Source: Diphasiastrum complanatum (taxonomy: Eukaryota; Streptophyta; Lycopodiopsida; Lycopodiales; Lycopodiaceae). From it: DNA of 64,000 nt. Both the position numbers and the translations under genes were made by a program. The notes beneath the pieces were generated by a model that saw only the letters and a list, made by a program, of their open reading frames with translations, searched no databases and was not told where the DNA came from. The number at the start of each line of letters is the position of its first letter. Position 1 is the first letter of the stretch. The DNA is taken from NCBI GenBank assembly GCA_029204225.1, contig CM055095.1:77943488-78007487 (forward strand), in the 5' to 3' direction. Positions 21,921-33,436 of this stretch are shown here, piece after piece.

Positions 21921-21999
<79 letters not shown>
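21921..21999 (+). repeat. (CT)n microsatellite, about 39 units, then a C run
   Basis: Uninterrupted CT repeat followed by a run of C to 22008. It sits eight bases after a TATAAGG on the plus strand (21912-21919), an arrangement similar to the LTR-linked CT tracts near 55.4 and 56.6 kb. Confidence 0.95.
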
Positions 22000-22001
<2 letters not shown>

Positions 22002-22244
22002 CCCCCCCAATGCACCTTTTCAAAAAGAAAAATTAAGTATTGTTTAAAGGGTTTATTTTGGAAGAGCAAACAATTGCTCCCCCTTGACAACTATGTCTTA
22101 CCAACCTTAAGCTAGTGTGTACATGTGTCTCGCTACATATGTGTAGCAACATACACCCAACTAATTCTAATTGTCATCACCCTATTTACATTTATCATTT
22201 ACATGTAGCTTAAGTGTCTTGTATAGCCTCTATGCTTATCATAT

Positions 22245-22665
22245 TTTTTATTTATATGGTGCTAGTACTATGAGCCTTGTAGTATCTTGTAAATAGTACT
22301 AGTTTAGTCAAAGGATGCAAAATTCAACAACTATATTTTGTTAGTATAGCCATCCAATGCAAATTGCTCATATAGACTCTTCTTACGTATCTCTTACAAC
22401 TTCTATGGTTTTCATATTTTTTGATAAATTGGTGCTACTATCTCTTATAACTTATGTATTTCATATTTTTTGATAAATTGGTGCTACTGGTAACTTGTAA
22501 ATAGTACTTTAGATCTTAAGTCAAGATGCACAATTCAACAACTAGTTTGTTAATATAGTCATCCACATAGATTGGTACTATTGGTGATGTGTAAATAGTA
22601 CTTTAGATGTTAAGTCAAGGGAGGATGGAAAATTCAACAACTATTGTTTATTAGTATAATCTTTG
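22245..22665. repeat. Diverged tandem repeats
   Basis: Three related blocks at about 22289-22356, 22494-22566 and 22589-22660 share TGTAAATAGTACT, AATTCAACAACTA and TTAGTATAG(T/C)CATCCA-like parts. Between them, CATATTTTTTGATAAATTGG is itself repeated with a period of about 53 bases (22388-22489). Non-coding. Confidence 0.65.
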
Positions 22666-23582
22666 TGGGGTATTAGGGGATGACTTTTTGGCCTTGCATA
22701 GAAAAAGCAATCTTGCCTCTTGAAGTTTGAAAAGAAAGCTCTAGAAGAAGTCAAACTTAAAGAGAGGGCCAAAAAATATCAAGTTTTCTTTACTAAATGA
22801 CAAGTGCTTTCTGTGTACTTTTTCACACGTGTGAGGACTCTCAAGTCAATGTGGTTGATCTTCTAAGGTGGGTGTGATTGCACATAGATCTACACAAGAT
22901 TGATTCACACAATCCAGGTTGACAATTCTAAGGCAAGAGCACACAAAACATGCATCAATCATTCAACATGTATCATTCACTATGAGAGACTACTTATGAA
23001 GAAAAAACTCTAAGTATGAAATTAGCTTGCTCTCGAGTAGAGAGAGAATGTACATGAGGCTCTTGAGTAGAAAGAGAGGAATTTGGAGAAAAAACTAAGT
23101 GTAGATGCTCTCAAATCTCTCCAAAAAACTTGGTACAAATGAGCCCTCTCACTATCTAATAGTAGTTCGAGATCCAAGAGTAGTAGTAATCAAGTAAAAT
23201 GATTCAATCTCTTACATAGCATATATAAATTTGATTTGTCCATTGAGTTGTCATCTCCCACATTGATTGGACCATTTTTTATGCATCTCTCTCTTGTAAA
23301 ATAGACATGTGCTTGAGATGATCCAAGCTCCTCTTGACCACATGTGAACCCTTGTTGGATCTAATTGAAGCTTCTAATAGTTTCTAGGTTGATTGTTATG
23401 TCTATTTGATGCCATGTGAAGCATAGAACTAATTTCTAGTATGAAAATGTGGGCCCTCCCAAATTTTCAAGCCTTTAGTGCTCACATGTGTGACTTGTAC
23501 GACATGTGCTGATGTGACAACCCTCTTGCTAATTTCATCTCCATCTCTATTGTGATTTATAGCATCCGATGCTCTAGCAAAA
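22666..23582. other. Non-coding, LTR-like palindrome only
   Basis: No gene. CACACGTGTG at 22824-22833, in a GTACTTTTTCACACGTGTGA context, matches the palindrome context of the copia LTRs, so this may be a decayed LTR. Confidence 0.45.
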
Positions 23583-23943
23583 GTTATAATCTTTGGAAGT
23601 TTGGTACTTTTTAGTTTAAAAATTGACAAATTTTTTAAATGTTATGATTGCATGTCAAAAAATTAAGCAATAGCTTGTTTTTCTTAGTACTGAAATAATT
23701 TTCATGTCACTCAATGTGTTTTGGATCATAGTACCATGATGTACAGTAATTATGTAAATGGAATTTCATGTATGGATATAGTTTACATAAAATAAAACTA
23801 AAATCGGAGTTTTAATTTGGTAAGAAATTTTACATTGTCATGTTCTTTTAGTACATTAGTGTTCATCAATGCAATACAATGTCCATTGTAAGCTTTGTAG
23901 GCCCAAAGGGAGTTGTTAGCCTTAAGAGTAAGGTGGTTCTCTC
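23583..23943 (+). repeat. Dispersed repeat copy 2, matches 15403-15735
   Basis: Aligns with 15403-15735 apart from an insertion of about 25 bases near 23790-23815. It is followed by TATAAGTAC at 24060 and AATAAA at 24152, the layout expected for U3 followed by R in an LTR. Confidence 0.7.
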
Positions 23944-26129
23944 TTTAGGCCCTCCAAAGTATTTGAATAAGGATAATAGGCCAACAAGGACCCAAAGTAA
24001 ATTTAATAAGAGTTAACAAGTTGCAAGATACTTATTTTTAGTTAAGTTAGGGGATTGTCTATAAGTACACAAGTGACACCATATTGAAGGATCTTTTGGC
24101 TAATTTGCAAATGAGAGATCTCAATCACTCTTTGTGAATGTGAGCCTTGGGAATAAAACTTGCTAGGTCTCATGCTAGTGCCCAATCCGCATAAATCACA
24201 TCTCCATTTTGTATTTGATTTGCTTCCATTCCTTTGATTTTAATTGAAGATTCCTTGGAGCTCTATTTGTGATTTGCAATTTAGGGCTATATCAAGATGA
24301 ATGCTATGTTATCTTGATCTTAGCTTTAGTTTCATCACTATGTCTATTTGATTGGGTTTGGCACATGACATACATAAAAAGTGATTTTTGACAAAAATCA
24401 TTGCTTGTCAATTTAATGCATGCTAGATAGTCCATAATTATGATGATCTAAACTAATGAGTTATGAAATTGAGTTTTATTGACAAAAATCAAATTTTACA
24501 CTTTTTAGATTAGATCAGGTAGGAATCAAGATTTTTCAATTATGTTAAAAATTTTAAAAATTGAAATTGTTTCAATTTTTTCTTATTCCATTAATTATTA
24601 GGTTAGTAAGTAAATGGTTTTATTGAATTGGAATCGATTAGATCTTAAGGACATAGTTAGTTTCACCTAAGTGGAAAGATGTTAGATCTAATATTAGAAA
24701 TTTTCTATTTTAAGTAATCAATAATGGTTGATGGAACCACAAATCTGAATGAAACAACATCCACTAAAAGCATGGTTTGGTGGTAGAACCCATTTTTCAT
24801 TCTACCTTTTGGTAGTACATTTCACTTTTGGGAGATTTGGGAAGGACCTTGATAGATGCTACCAACGAGTTCATGCAATGAAGGCGTCCCTAGTAATGAT
24901 GGGCCTACCCTCTTGGAGTATTGGGGGGCCTATTCTCTCTCCTCCAATAAAAAACATAAATGCATTTTGCTGGCTGATTCTGACGAATCCCCAAGATACT
25001 CCACCAGACCTACCCACGAGCACCTCTCACCTTAGACTGAGGAGGTCTTTGAGAAGACGAGACGAACGAAGACTGAGAGTCGAGGAATACTAGTTAATAC
25101 TGTCAAGTAGAAATTGTGTAAGCCTCATGGTGAATCCTGAAAGATGGAATGACCATGTAGGAACTAGTATTTCTAGGCAAAGTAATAAATACAAGTAGGC
25201 CCCTCTTAGAAAAGTAGAGTGAGCCACCTTTTCATGGTGACATCTAGTGGAGAGCATAATTCCACTTGTAATTTGTGTAATGTGAAAATGCCACTAGGAT
25301 GCCACCTAAGAAGCTCTCTTGTTTAAGAGACTCTCTCTTTGTAGAAGGGAGGCTTTTGTAAATGCATCTACTCCATGCTGAAATGAGAATATCTTCCATG
25401 AGTTTTGATGCATTCTTGAGCTCCTTGATCATTCTTGTTTCTTGAGTGATGCATTAATGATCTTACCCTTCCATTTCCTTTGTGTGTGGTTGGTTAGCTC
25501 GACATCCAAAGTTTCTTTGGTCCCAAGTTCAAAGCCCCCTCGGAAACCAAGATGCATTTCCTTTGTATGTGGTTTTGGATCTTAGTGGTGGATCGTGGAG
25601 TGGATTAGTTTCTTGCTTTCATAGATTAATATAGAATTATGCATTGTGGTAAATCGTCTTGGCTGGGTTGTGGTATAGATCTTGCAAATTCTAGGACAAC
25701 CCACTCATTGACGTTCTTGGCAGTCCAAGAATCAAGAAATGTGTGTTTCTTGATCCTTGGGCTATCAAAAATGTTGTCTAGTTTAGTTAGTTTAGTTTCT
25801 TGATGTTCTTGCATTGGTAATGTGTATGCTAGTTTAGTGTTCAGATTTCAAGAAGCTGTCCAATTAGTTCTTGTTTCTAGTTTGTAGGTAATGCATACGT
25901 AGAGTAGTTTTAGTGTGTAAGATCTGTCCATTTTGATTTGCAACATTGAGTAGGAGTTCATTGCATTTCAACCGCTCTACATGCTGATTTCTTGGTTGAA
26001 TGCATGATTTGCATGTTTGGTTTGAAAGCATGTGATTTCAATTCAAGAGAGATGATTCTGGATGTCCTTTGACAGGCAGGGCATTGTTACTACAATGATT
26101 GATCAGTCCCTTTCTGCTTGGTTTCGGCA
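23944..26129. other. Non-coding, probable LTR continuation then plain intergenic DNA
   Basis: TATA-like (24060-24068) and poly(A)-like (24152-24157) signals suggest that the first few hundred bases belong to an LTR. From about 24300 nothing is recognised. The frame at 24749-25093 has no domain. Confidence 0.4.
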
Positions 26130-26292
26130 TTGAACCGAGCCGACAACTCTCCCTCACTCCATTACATTCTGGACCGAGTCAAATTTAATCCCTTTATTAC
26201 ATTTTGGACCGAGCCAACAGCTCTCCCTCACTCCATTACATTCTAGACCGAGTCAAGTTTTCTCCTTCCATTACGTTCTGGATCGAGTTGAC

Positions 26293-26329
<37 letters not shown>

Positions 26330-26410
26330 ACGTTCTGGACTGAACCGACAACTCTCCCTCCTCCATTACGTTCTGGACCGAGCTGAGTACTCTCTCTTCC
26401 TTATCACATC
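26130..26410. repeat. GACCGAG minisatellite with embedded (CT)n
   Basis: Six or so units of about 40-60 bases combining (G)GACCGAG(C/T)C, ACAACTCTCCCTC and CCATTAC(A/G)TTCTGGA. One unit has expanded into a CT repeat at 26291-26323. Related motifs continue weakly to 26510 (ATCGAGTCC). Confidence 0.75.
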
Positions 26411-27114
26411 TAAATCGAGTCCTTCGTTCCAACCCTAACTGACTCCTCTGCCTCCTACCCTAACTTAGTCCACTGAATCCTACCCTAATCGAGTCCTCTA
26501 ACCTGACTCCTCTGACATAAAATCACTCCTACACAAGACAACACAAGACAATAGACACGACTTCATCCACCGGCCCATATACATTATAGAATCTGCACTC
26601 TCCACGCTACCTGCAAACAAATCTGTAAACAAACAGACCTGCAAACAGATCTGTCCACAAAAGAGAAAAAAAAAAAAAAAAACCTGCAAACAAGTTACAA
26701 CATCACACACTACAAGCAACCTCCATGCTACCTGCAAACGGATCAGACCCTGCACACAAGTCATCAACCAAACTCCACACGATCTCCACACCACTTGCAA
26801 ATACATCTGCCAGCCCACGATCCTACAACACACACCATTCCACACTTCGACCTTCACCAAAGCCAAAACTTTCATTACCCTAGTCCATTCACGAGCAAGA
26901 AGCCGCCGTGGAGAGAGTGCCACCTTGCAGACCTCCTTTCAACGAAGGTTCCAAACAAACAAAAAAAACCTTCCTAAACTCTAGAATGTGAAATGCACAA
27001 TTTCCATCTCTTTGGATGCATGAGGAAAACACAATAGGCCCTACCATCACAACAAAAAAATCTACGCCTCACTCCACTCACACGCACCTCAGCCTTCGAT
27101 TGGACCACCTACGT
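26411..27114. other. Low-complexity C/A-rich DNA with repeated ACCTGCAAACA motif
   Basis: ACCTGCAAACA(A/G)AT-type motifs recur at about 26609, 26638, 26682 and 26730, with an A run at 26663-26680. Minus-strand open frames here translate the repeat. No gene recognised. Confidence 0.5.
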
Positions 27115-27292
27115 TATCATCTTGACCGACACCCATAGTCAAAATCTCGACCGGACGCTGACCTCTCAAAAATCTTGACCGAGCCCACGGACTCCCTACA
27201 TTGCATCTCAACCGAGCCAACGGGCTCCCCGCCATCAAATCTCGACCGAGTCAGCAGTTGATCAACTCTCGACCGAGTCGACAGTGGCTCAA
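27115..27292. repeat. TCTCGACCGAGTC minisatellite
   Basis: About seven units carrying (A/T)TC(T/A)(C/T)GACCGAG(T/C)C. The GACCGAG core is shared with the array at 26130-26410, although the units differ in length. Adjoins a family B LTR fragment. Confidence 0.7.
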
Positions 27293-27690
27293 ATCTCACT
27301 CTAAGTCTAATATGAAAATTGGCCTCAATTGCCAAATATACAAATATGACCAAAATAGCAAAACTAGTTGAAATCTTTCACACCTCTGTCTTCCACTAGT
27401 TTGAGCATAGAATTTGAAAACACTCCAAGTGAAGTCCTATGCTTCATGAATAAGTTCTTTCCCAATGCTTTGGTGAAGATATCAGCGACACATTCCCTTG
27501 AGGACACATGTTAAAGCTTCACCTCCTTTGCCATGACTTGCTCCCTCACAAAGTGATATGCCACCTCAATATGCTTGCTCCTAGCATGAAAGATAAGATT
27601 GGTTGCCAACCTTTGGGCTGATAGATTGTCACAAAATATGATTGGGCTCTTTGAAAAATCCAGCAAGTGAAGATCCTTAATCATTGTCGT
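27290..27690 (-). mobile_element. Copia family B fragment: RNase H end plus LTR start
   Basis: Minus strand 27690-27384 encodes the RNase H end (D-L-H-L-L-D-F, H-A-R-S-K-H-I-E-V, A-D-I-F-T-K-A-L-G-K). It is closely similar to 13760-14040. The LTR starts TGTGAAAG at 27382 and matches 14043 onward for about 90 bases before the minisatellite replaces it. The upstream side is cut at about 27690 by gypsy sequence. Confidence 0.85.
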
Positions 27691-28560
27691 GCTATACTTA
27701 TTTTAACCTTCAAAATATCGATCAGTTCAAGACATCTGCAAAGCTCTTCATCAAGTCCCATTTTGTAAAGTACATTATTCTTTATCGTATACGGTGCAAC
27801 CTTATGTTGGAATACCATTTTTTGTTCAAGATAAAAAAGAAGTGGATAATTTTGATTTTGAAAATAATCAATTATGTTGGGATATAATGAATCTTCGGCT
27901 AATAATAACATAATATTTTCATCAGAAAATTCATCACTTAAATTGTCAGTAACGGATCATGTGTTTAAGCGAGATAAATAGTCTGCGTTGGTGTGGTACT
28001 TCCCTTGGCGTACCTCAACTTGATAATCAAATTTCGGCAAAAAGCACCCATCTAGCTATTCGGCCCAAAAGATCTGGTTTATTCACCAGATGTTTTAGCA
28101 CATAATGGTCGATATGGAAGATAAAGGAATATCCCAGCAAATAATGTCGAAATTTTTTTATTAAAAAAATCATTCCAAGTCTTTCACGTTCCGTCGCCGA
28201 ATAGTTCTTTTTTGAAATGCTTAACTGACGTCTTGCATAGTAGACAGGAAAGTCTCATTTTTCATCATTTTTCTGACTTTAGATAACACCAATTGCGATT
28301 GACAAAACATCCACGTAAACATGAAATGTCCTTACCCAATCAGGAGGTCTCAAGATTGGGGCATCCAAGAGTTTCTGCTTTAGTAACTCAAAAGATTGTT
28401 GACAACTAGTAGACCATTCATAGTAAATATCTCTCATTAACAAGTGTGTTAGTGGTGCAACAATAGATGTGTGGTCTTGAATGAACCATCTATAATAACC
28501 AACATGACCAAGAAATCCTCTTAGTTCTTGTAGGTTTGTCGGTTCTTTCAATTTTTCATT
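27690..28560 (-). pseudogene. Ty3/gypsy RT-RNase H to integrase N-terminal fragment
   Basis: 28551-28279 encodes the RT-RNase H junction (L-R-G-F-L-G-H-V-G-Y-Y-R-W-F-I, then P-I-L-R-P-P-D-W). 28270-28000 holds RNase H remnants with stops, including S-A-T-E-R-E-R-L-G-M and L-L-G-Y. 28000-27690 holds the A-D-Y-L-S-R-L region and the start of integrase. Homologous to 60886-61125. Truncated at both ends. Confidence 0.85.
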
Positions 28561-28564
28561 TCAA

Positions 28565-31500
28565 GTTACCTTGTGTTTTTTGGTCCTATAATCTCAATTC
28601 TAGTCCAAATTTAGTGCTTTTTGAAGCATAGTATTGATCTAGATTCAATCTAGCTAATGCCTATGACCAAATAGAGTTTTGGATCATTGAAGCATTTTCT
28701 TTTGGAGTTTAAGATCAGATCTAAGAGGCTGATTTGTTCAGATCCTTAGTTGAAGTGAAACCTCTAAGAAAAGTGTAAAGCAAAAAAAATTTGTGAGAGT
28801 GGCTAGGAATTTTTGTGTAGATCTAATTGTGTATCATTCAAGCTTGTGTGCTAGTTTGATAGAGTTTTAGAAGAGAATTTATTCTACAATGTCATCCATG
28901 GGTGGTTATTTGCTGGAATCAAGTGAGAGACTCACTTCCACAAATTATTCCATTTGGAAAGTGAGGATGGAATCACTCTTAGTGATCCATGACCTCTTTG
29001 ACATAGTTCTAGGAGTTGAGGAAGAGCCTCAAGCTGCCCAAGAACAAACGAAATACAAGAAGAGAGCAAGATTAGTTCTACATTGCATAAAGTTGAATGT
29101 ATGCAATGACCTCTTGAAGGAGGTGTCTTCTTGTGCCTCATCAAAAGAGGCTTGGATTCATTAAAGAGTATCTATGAATGCAATAACACTTCAAGAATTC
29201 TCATGCTAAGGAATCAAGTCTTTCAAAGCATGAAAGGAAGTGGAGAGAGTGGACAAGAGTATGTTCTTAGGATCAAATCTCTTAACAAGGAATTGAGTGC
29301 TATAGGAGAAAAGATCCAAGATCAAGAGCTAGTACAAATCATATTGAATGGCCTAGGTGATGAGTTCACCAACTTGGTCCAATCATTTTCTATTCAAGAC
29401 ACTCTTCCATCCATTGAAAAGTTGCACAATGTTCTTGTGGCCGAGGAGAGTAGAATCCTACACCTCAAGCCAAGAATGGGAGGCATGTCACTTAATGGAG
29501 GAGAGGAAAAAACAAATTTTACATCCAAAGGCAAGAAGAAACAACATCCATTCAAGAAGAATCAAGGCAAGGAGGCTGAGATGAAGAATGGAGGATCAAC
29601 TTCCAAAGGCAAAGTGAAGAACAAGGCAAAGCTCAAGTGTTTCTTTTGTGGGAAGAAAGGACACTTTATCTTAGAATGTTACTTGAAGAAGAATAAAACA
29701 AGCAAATGGAGATCAAGGGAACATTGCTCAAGAGGAAGAAGATGAGGATGGATTCAACACATCCTTAATGGTTGCATCTACACCAACTTCAAGTCAAGAC
29801 ACATGGTGGATAGATAGTGGGGCTAGTTTCCACATGTCTTTTAACAAGCGTTATTTTTCTAGTCTTCTCTCTTGTAATGACTCTAAGAAGTCAATATACA
29901 CTACTAGTGATCAAGAATGCAAGATAGATGGTATAGGATCTATTCCTCTTTGCTTAAGCACATCTAAAAGGATAGATTTAGATAATGTTTTGTATGTTCC
30001 TACCATTTCAAGAAACTTGCTTAGTGTAGGACAATTAATGGACAATGGACCAGATGTACATTTCAAGAATGAAGTTTGTTCCGTCTTGAAAAATGATAAG
30101 TGCATAGCTAGTGGCATTAAGCAAGGTAGACTTTTCAAGTTGGATGCTAATGTTGCAAATTAAAGTGTGAACTTGGCTAGGGAGGAGCTATCTCAAGTGG
30201 AGCTTTGGCATAAGAGATTAGGCCATCCTAATCTTCAATCCATGGAGTCAATGGCAAGCAAGGAACTAGCTCTTGGCCTACCAAACCCTTTCAAAAAGTG
30301 TGGAAAGATGTGTGAGGCATGTGGCCTTGCAAAGTCACACAAATCTTCTTACAAGAGATCTTCATCAAGATCTCCCTCTCCCTTGGATCTCATACATTCT
30401 GATATACATAGTTTTTCACATGCAAGTAATGGAGGTGCCTTGATGTATGTAGCATTTATAGATGATTGTACTAGATTCACATGGATTGAGTTACTATCAA
30501 AGAAAAGTCTTGTATATGAAGCTTTCATTAAGTTCAAGTCTCTAGTTGAGAAGCAACTTAGTACTTCCATCAAGGCACTAAGATGTGATAATGGAGGAGA
30601 GTACACCTCCAATAAAATGAAAGACTTTTGTGAGATCAATGGCATTAAATTGCAATACACTTGTTCTTACACCCCCCCCAACAAAATGGGGTGGCCGAGA
30701 GGAAAAATAGGAGTCTATGTGAATGTGCAAAGTCTTTAAGACTTGATGCATCACTTCCCATCTCATTTTGGGGAGAAGTTATAACTTGTGCTAATTACTT
30801 GTGTAATAGACTTCCTATGGTGCTATTGATGGGATCTCACCATATCAAGTTTTGTTTGGTAAGAAACCCAATGTAAAAGATTTTAAAATCTTTGGACGTA
30901 TTTGTTATGTCCACATCCCTTTGGAGACAAGAAGGAAGGAAGATGCTACCTCCTTCAAAGGGATTTTTGTTGGCTATGGAAAAAATAGTAAGGGCTATAG
31001 GATATATGATCCTATATCCAAGAAAGTAAAGGTAAGCAAGGATGTACTTTTTGATGAGTCACAATTTGCTAAAAGCTTGTCTAATGGATCTAACCCATTG
31101 TGCATTGAAGATCTTGACAAACCCGAGGGGGATCTTGACAAACTCGAGGAGGATCTTGACGAACCCGAGGATGGAGACAAAGATCCTAGTCAAAGGGGGA
31201 CGAGAAGATCAACAAGAAGCAAGGCCGAGCCCTCAAGGCTCACCTATGTAGACAAGGGAAAGCAAAAGGAAGACGCTACATCTTCTACCTCTTACTCCTT
31301 CTTAGTTACATTGCTTGAAGAACCATCATCTTTTGAAGAAGCATATATATCTAAAGTTTGGAGAGATGCAATGCAAGTAGATTATGATGCATTAGAAGAA
31401 AATGATACTTGGAATCTTGTAAATCTTCCAAGAGGGAAGAAGCCACTTGCACGTAAGTGGATTTATAGAATAAAGTACAATAAAGATGGATCTATTACTA

Positions 31501-32736
31501 AGTACAAGGCTAGGCTTGTTGCTAAAGGATTTCTTCAAGTAAAATGATTGGATTATGAAGAAACATTTGCACCTATAGCTAAGCTTGTAACTATTAGATT
31601 AATCATTTGCATTGCTACTTTGTTCAAGTGGGATCTCTACCAAATGGATGTGACAAATGCTTTCTTGAATGGCTTCTTAGAAGCGGAAACCCGAGGACTT
31701 CATCAAGGTTGGTGAGGAGCAAAAAGTGTGCTACTTAAGGAAGAGCATGTATGGCTTAAAGCAAGCACCTAGAGCTTGGTACTCTAGGTTGCATGGTTTT
31801 CTCTAATCCCTTGGCTTTGTACTAAGTGCTTATGAACCTTCTTTATATTTCAAATATAATGAAGAAAAGATCATCATTTTGGTGCTTTATGTTGATGACA
31901 TCATTATGACATGAAATGATGATGAAGGCATAGGCAAAGTAAAAGTTGATTTATCTAGTGAGTTCAAGATGGTAGATCTAGGCTTCCTAAAGTTTATACT
32001 TGGGATAGAAGTGTCTAGAAGTAGAAATTGTACTTTCATAAGTCAATCTAACTATGCTGCTTCCATTCTTGAAAAGTTTGGTATGAAAGATTGTAAGGGG
32101 ATTGACACCCCTACGGAGCATGTTGTGAAAGCAACTAATGAAGGTGATGAAGCATCCTTTGAGGACATCACCCTTTTTAGAAAGCTTATAGGCTCCCTAA
32201 TCTATTTAACCATCACTAGACCTGACTTAAGTTTTCGTGTAAGCAAGTTGAGTCACAGTATGCAAGCTCCTTTAGTGCATCATTGGAAAAGTGCCAAGAG
32301 AGTGCTTAGATATGTTTCTAGTACTAGATTTTTTGGCATACTTTATGAAGGATCTAACTTGCACTTGAGAGCCTACTCGGATTCAGATTTTGCAGGTGAC
32401 AAGATGGATAGAAAGTCCGTTAGTGCATTTGCAACATTCCTTTGTGGAGGAGTAATATCTTGTCTTTCTTCTTCTCACTATCTCTCTCACTATCTTCTTG
32501 TGAAGCCGAGTACAAGGCATTGACTTCAACAACTAAAGAGCTCCTATGGCTAAGAAGACTCTTGATGGAGCTACATGTGCTAAAGGCTGAGGAGATCCCT
32601 TACATATATTGTGACAATCAAGCTTCTCAACAAATTGCTTTCAATCCTATCTTCCATGCTAGAACAAAGCATATTGAGATAGCTCACCACTTTGTGAGAG
32701 AGAAGGTACAATCCAAGGAGGTGCAACTACATCATG
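28565..32736 (+). pseudogene. Ty1/copia gag-pol, nearly full length but mutated (family A-prime)
   Basis: Leader from about 28565, with no 5' LTR present. Gag starts at the ATG at 28889 (M-S-S-M-G-G-Y-L-L), has a frameshift near 29150 and a CCHC knuckle (C-F-F-C-G-K-K-G-H-F-I-L-E-C, about 29638-29680). Protease carries W-W-I-D-S-G-A-S-F-H-M at about 29804. GAG-pre-integrase and integrase core (H-S-D-I-H, C-D-N-G-G-E-Y) are at 30167-30739, with a frameshift in a run of eight C at about 30671-30678. Integrase C-terminal part and RT follow from 30852, with a stop at about 31545, stops to 31915, and YVDD near 31890. RNase H ends at 32735, where the last part of pol and the polypurine tract are missing and the LTR begins directly. 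A CT-rich insertion-like disturbance at 32460-32500 splits RNase H. Confidence 0.9.
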
Positions 32737-33270
32737 ATAAGAGTTGACCATTTTCCTTAGATCCTATTTTGTAGGGAATATTCCTATATTCTAGGAGACT
32801 AGCTCATTGGATTTTAGCCATATTCTAGAAGGTCAACTTTGGATAAGGATCAAGGATGGATCAAATGGATAGATCTGAGTGATGTGGCACTCTTCACATG
32901 TGTGAAGACCTCCTGGACTGTACCAGACTCATATATGTACTTGATCCATAAAAGGATTATCATTTTGCTAATGAGATTGATGAGACTTTTGCATTCTACA
33001 CTTTTGTGAGATTTCTAGTCAATATAATTGTGATTTTGTTGAATGATTGCTATCAAGAACCTATGTACTTGTTGTTTCAGGTGCAGGCCATACAATGGAT
33101 AGTACTCCACACGTGTGAGGCCGCTCTCACTTGTTTATGAAGATTTGATCCATTGCTCTTGCTTAAATCTAAGTGTAGTGAATCTAGATCAAGATCTAAA
33201 GTGTAGAACTTGATAGATCCATTGATTAAGCAACCAATAACTCTCTGTGATTGTTAACTACAATCATTAA
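32737..33270 (+). mobile_element. Copia LTR joined directly to broken pol
   Basis: Matches 16590-16420 in inverse orientation. A TATA-like CATAAAAGG is at 32947-32955 and CACACGTGTG at 33108-33117. The true start of the LTR is missing because pol is fused to it at about 32735. The right boundary is not sharp. Confidence 0.75.
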
Positions 33271-33275
33271 TGTCC

Positions 33276-33403
33276 TAAAACTGAAATTTCATCAAGATGA
33301 ACAAATTTCTTCGTGCTGTAAGACGTGTAGGAGTTGAAAACCTCACATTGATTGGTCATGTGTTGAGTTGCTCCAGAATCCAGAAACCATGAATCATCCA
33401 AAA
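33276..33403 (-). pseudogene. Copia aspartic protease fragment
   Basis: The minus strand reads D-D-S-W-F-L-D-S-G-A-T-Q-H-M-T followed by N-S-Y-T-S-Y and F-V-H-L-D-E, the copia protease region with its D-S-G active site intact. Only about 42 codons survive, and the flanks are unrelated (LTR on one side, polypurine-like run on the other). Confidence 0.8.
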
Positions 33404-33436
33404 ATGCGTTCAAGGATTCAGATTAAGGGGAAGTAT

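Noticed and set aside
24749-25093. Plus-strand frame of 114 codons
   Set aside because: Low-complexity arginine-rich end, no family resemblance, no promoter or splice support.
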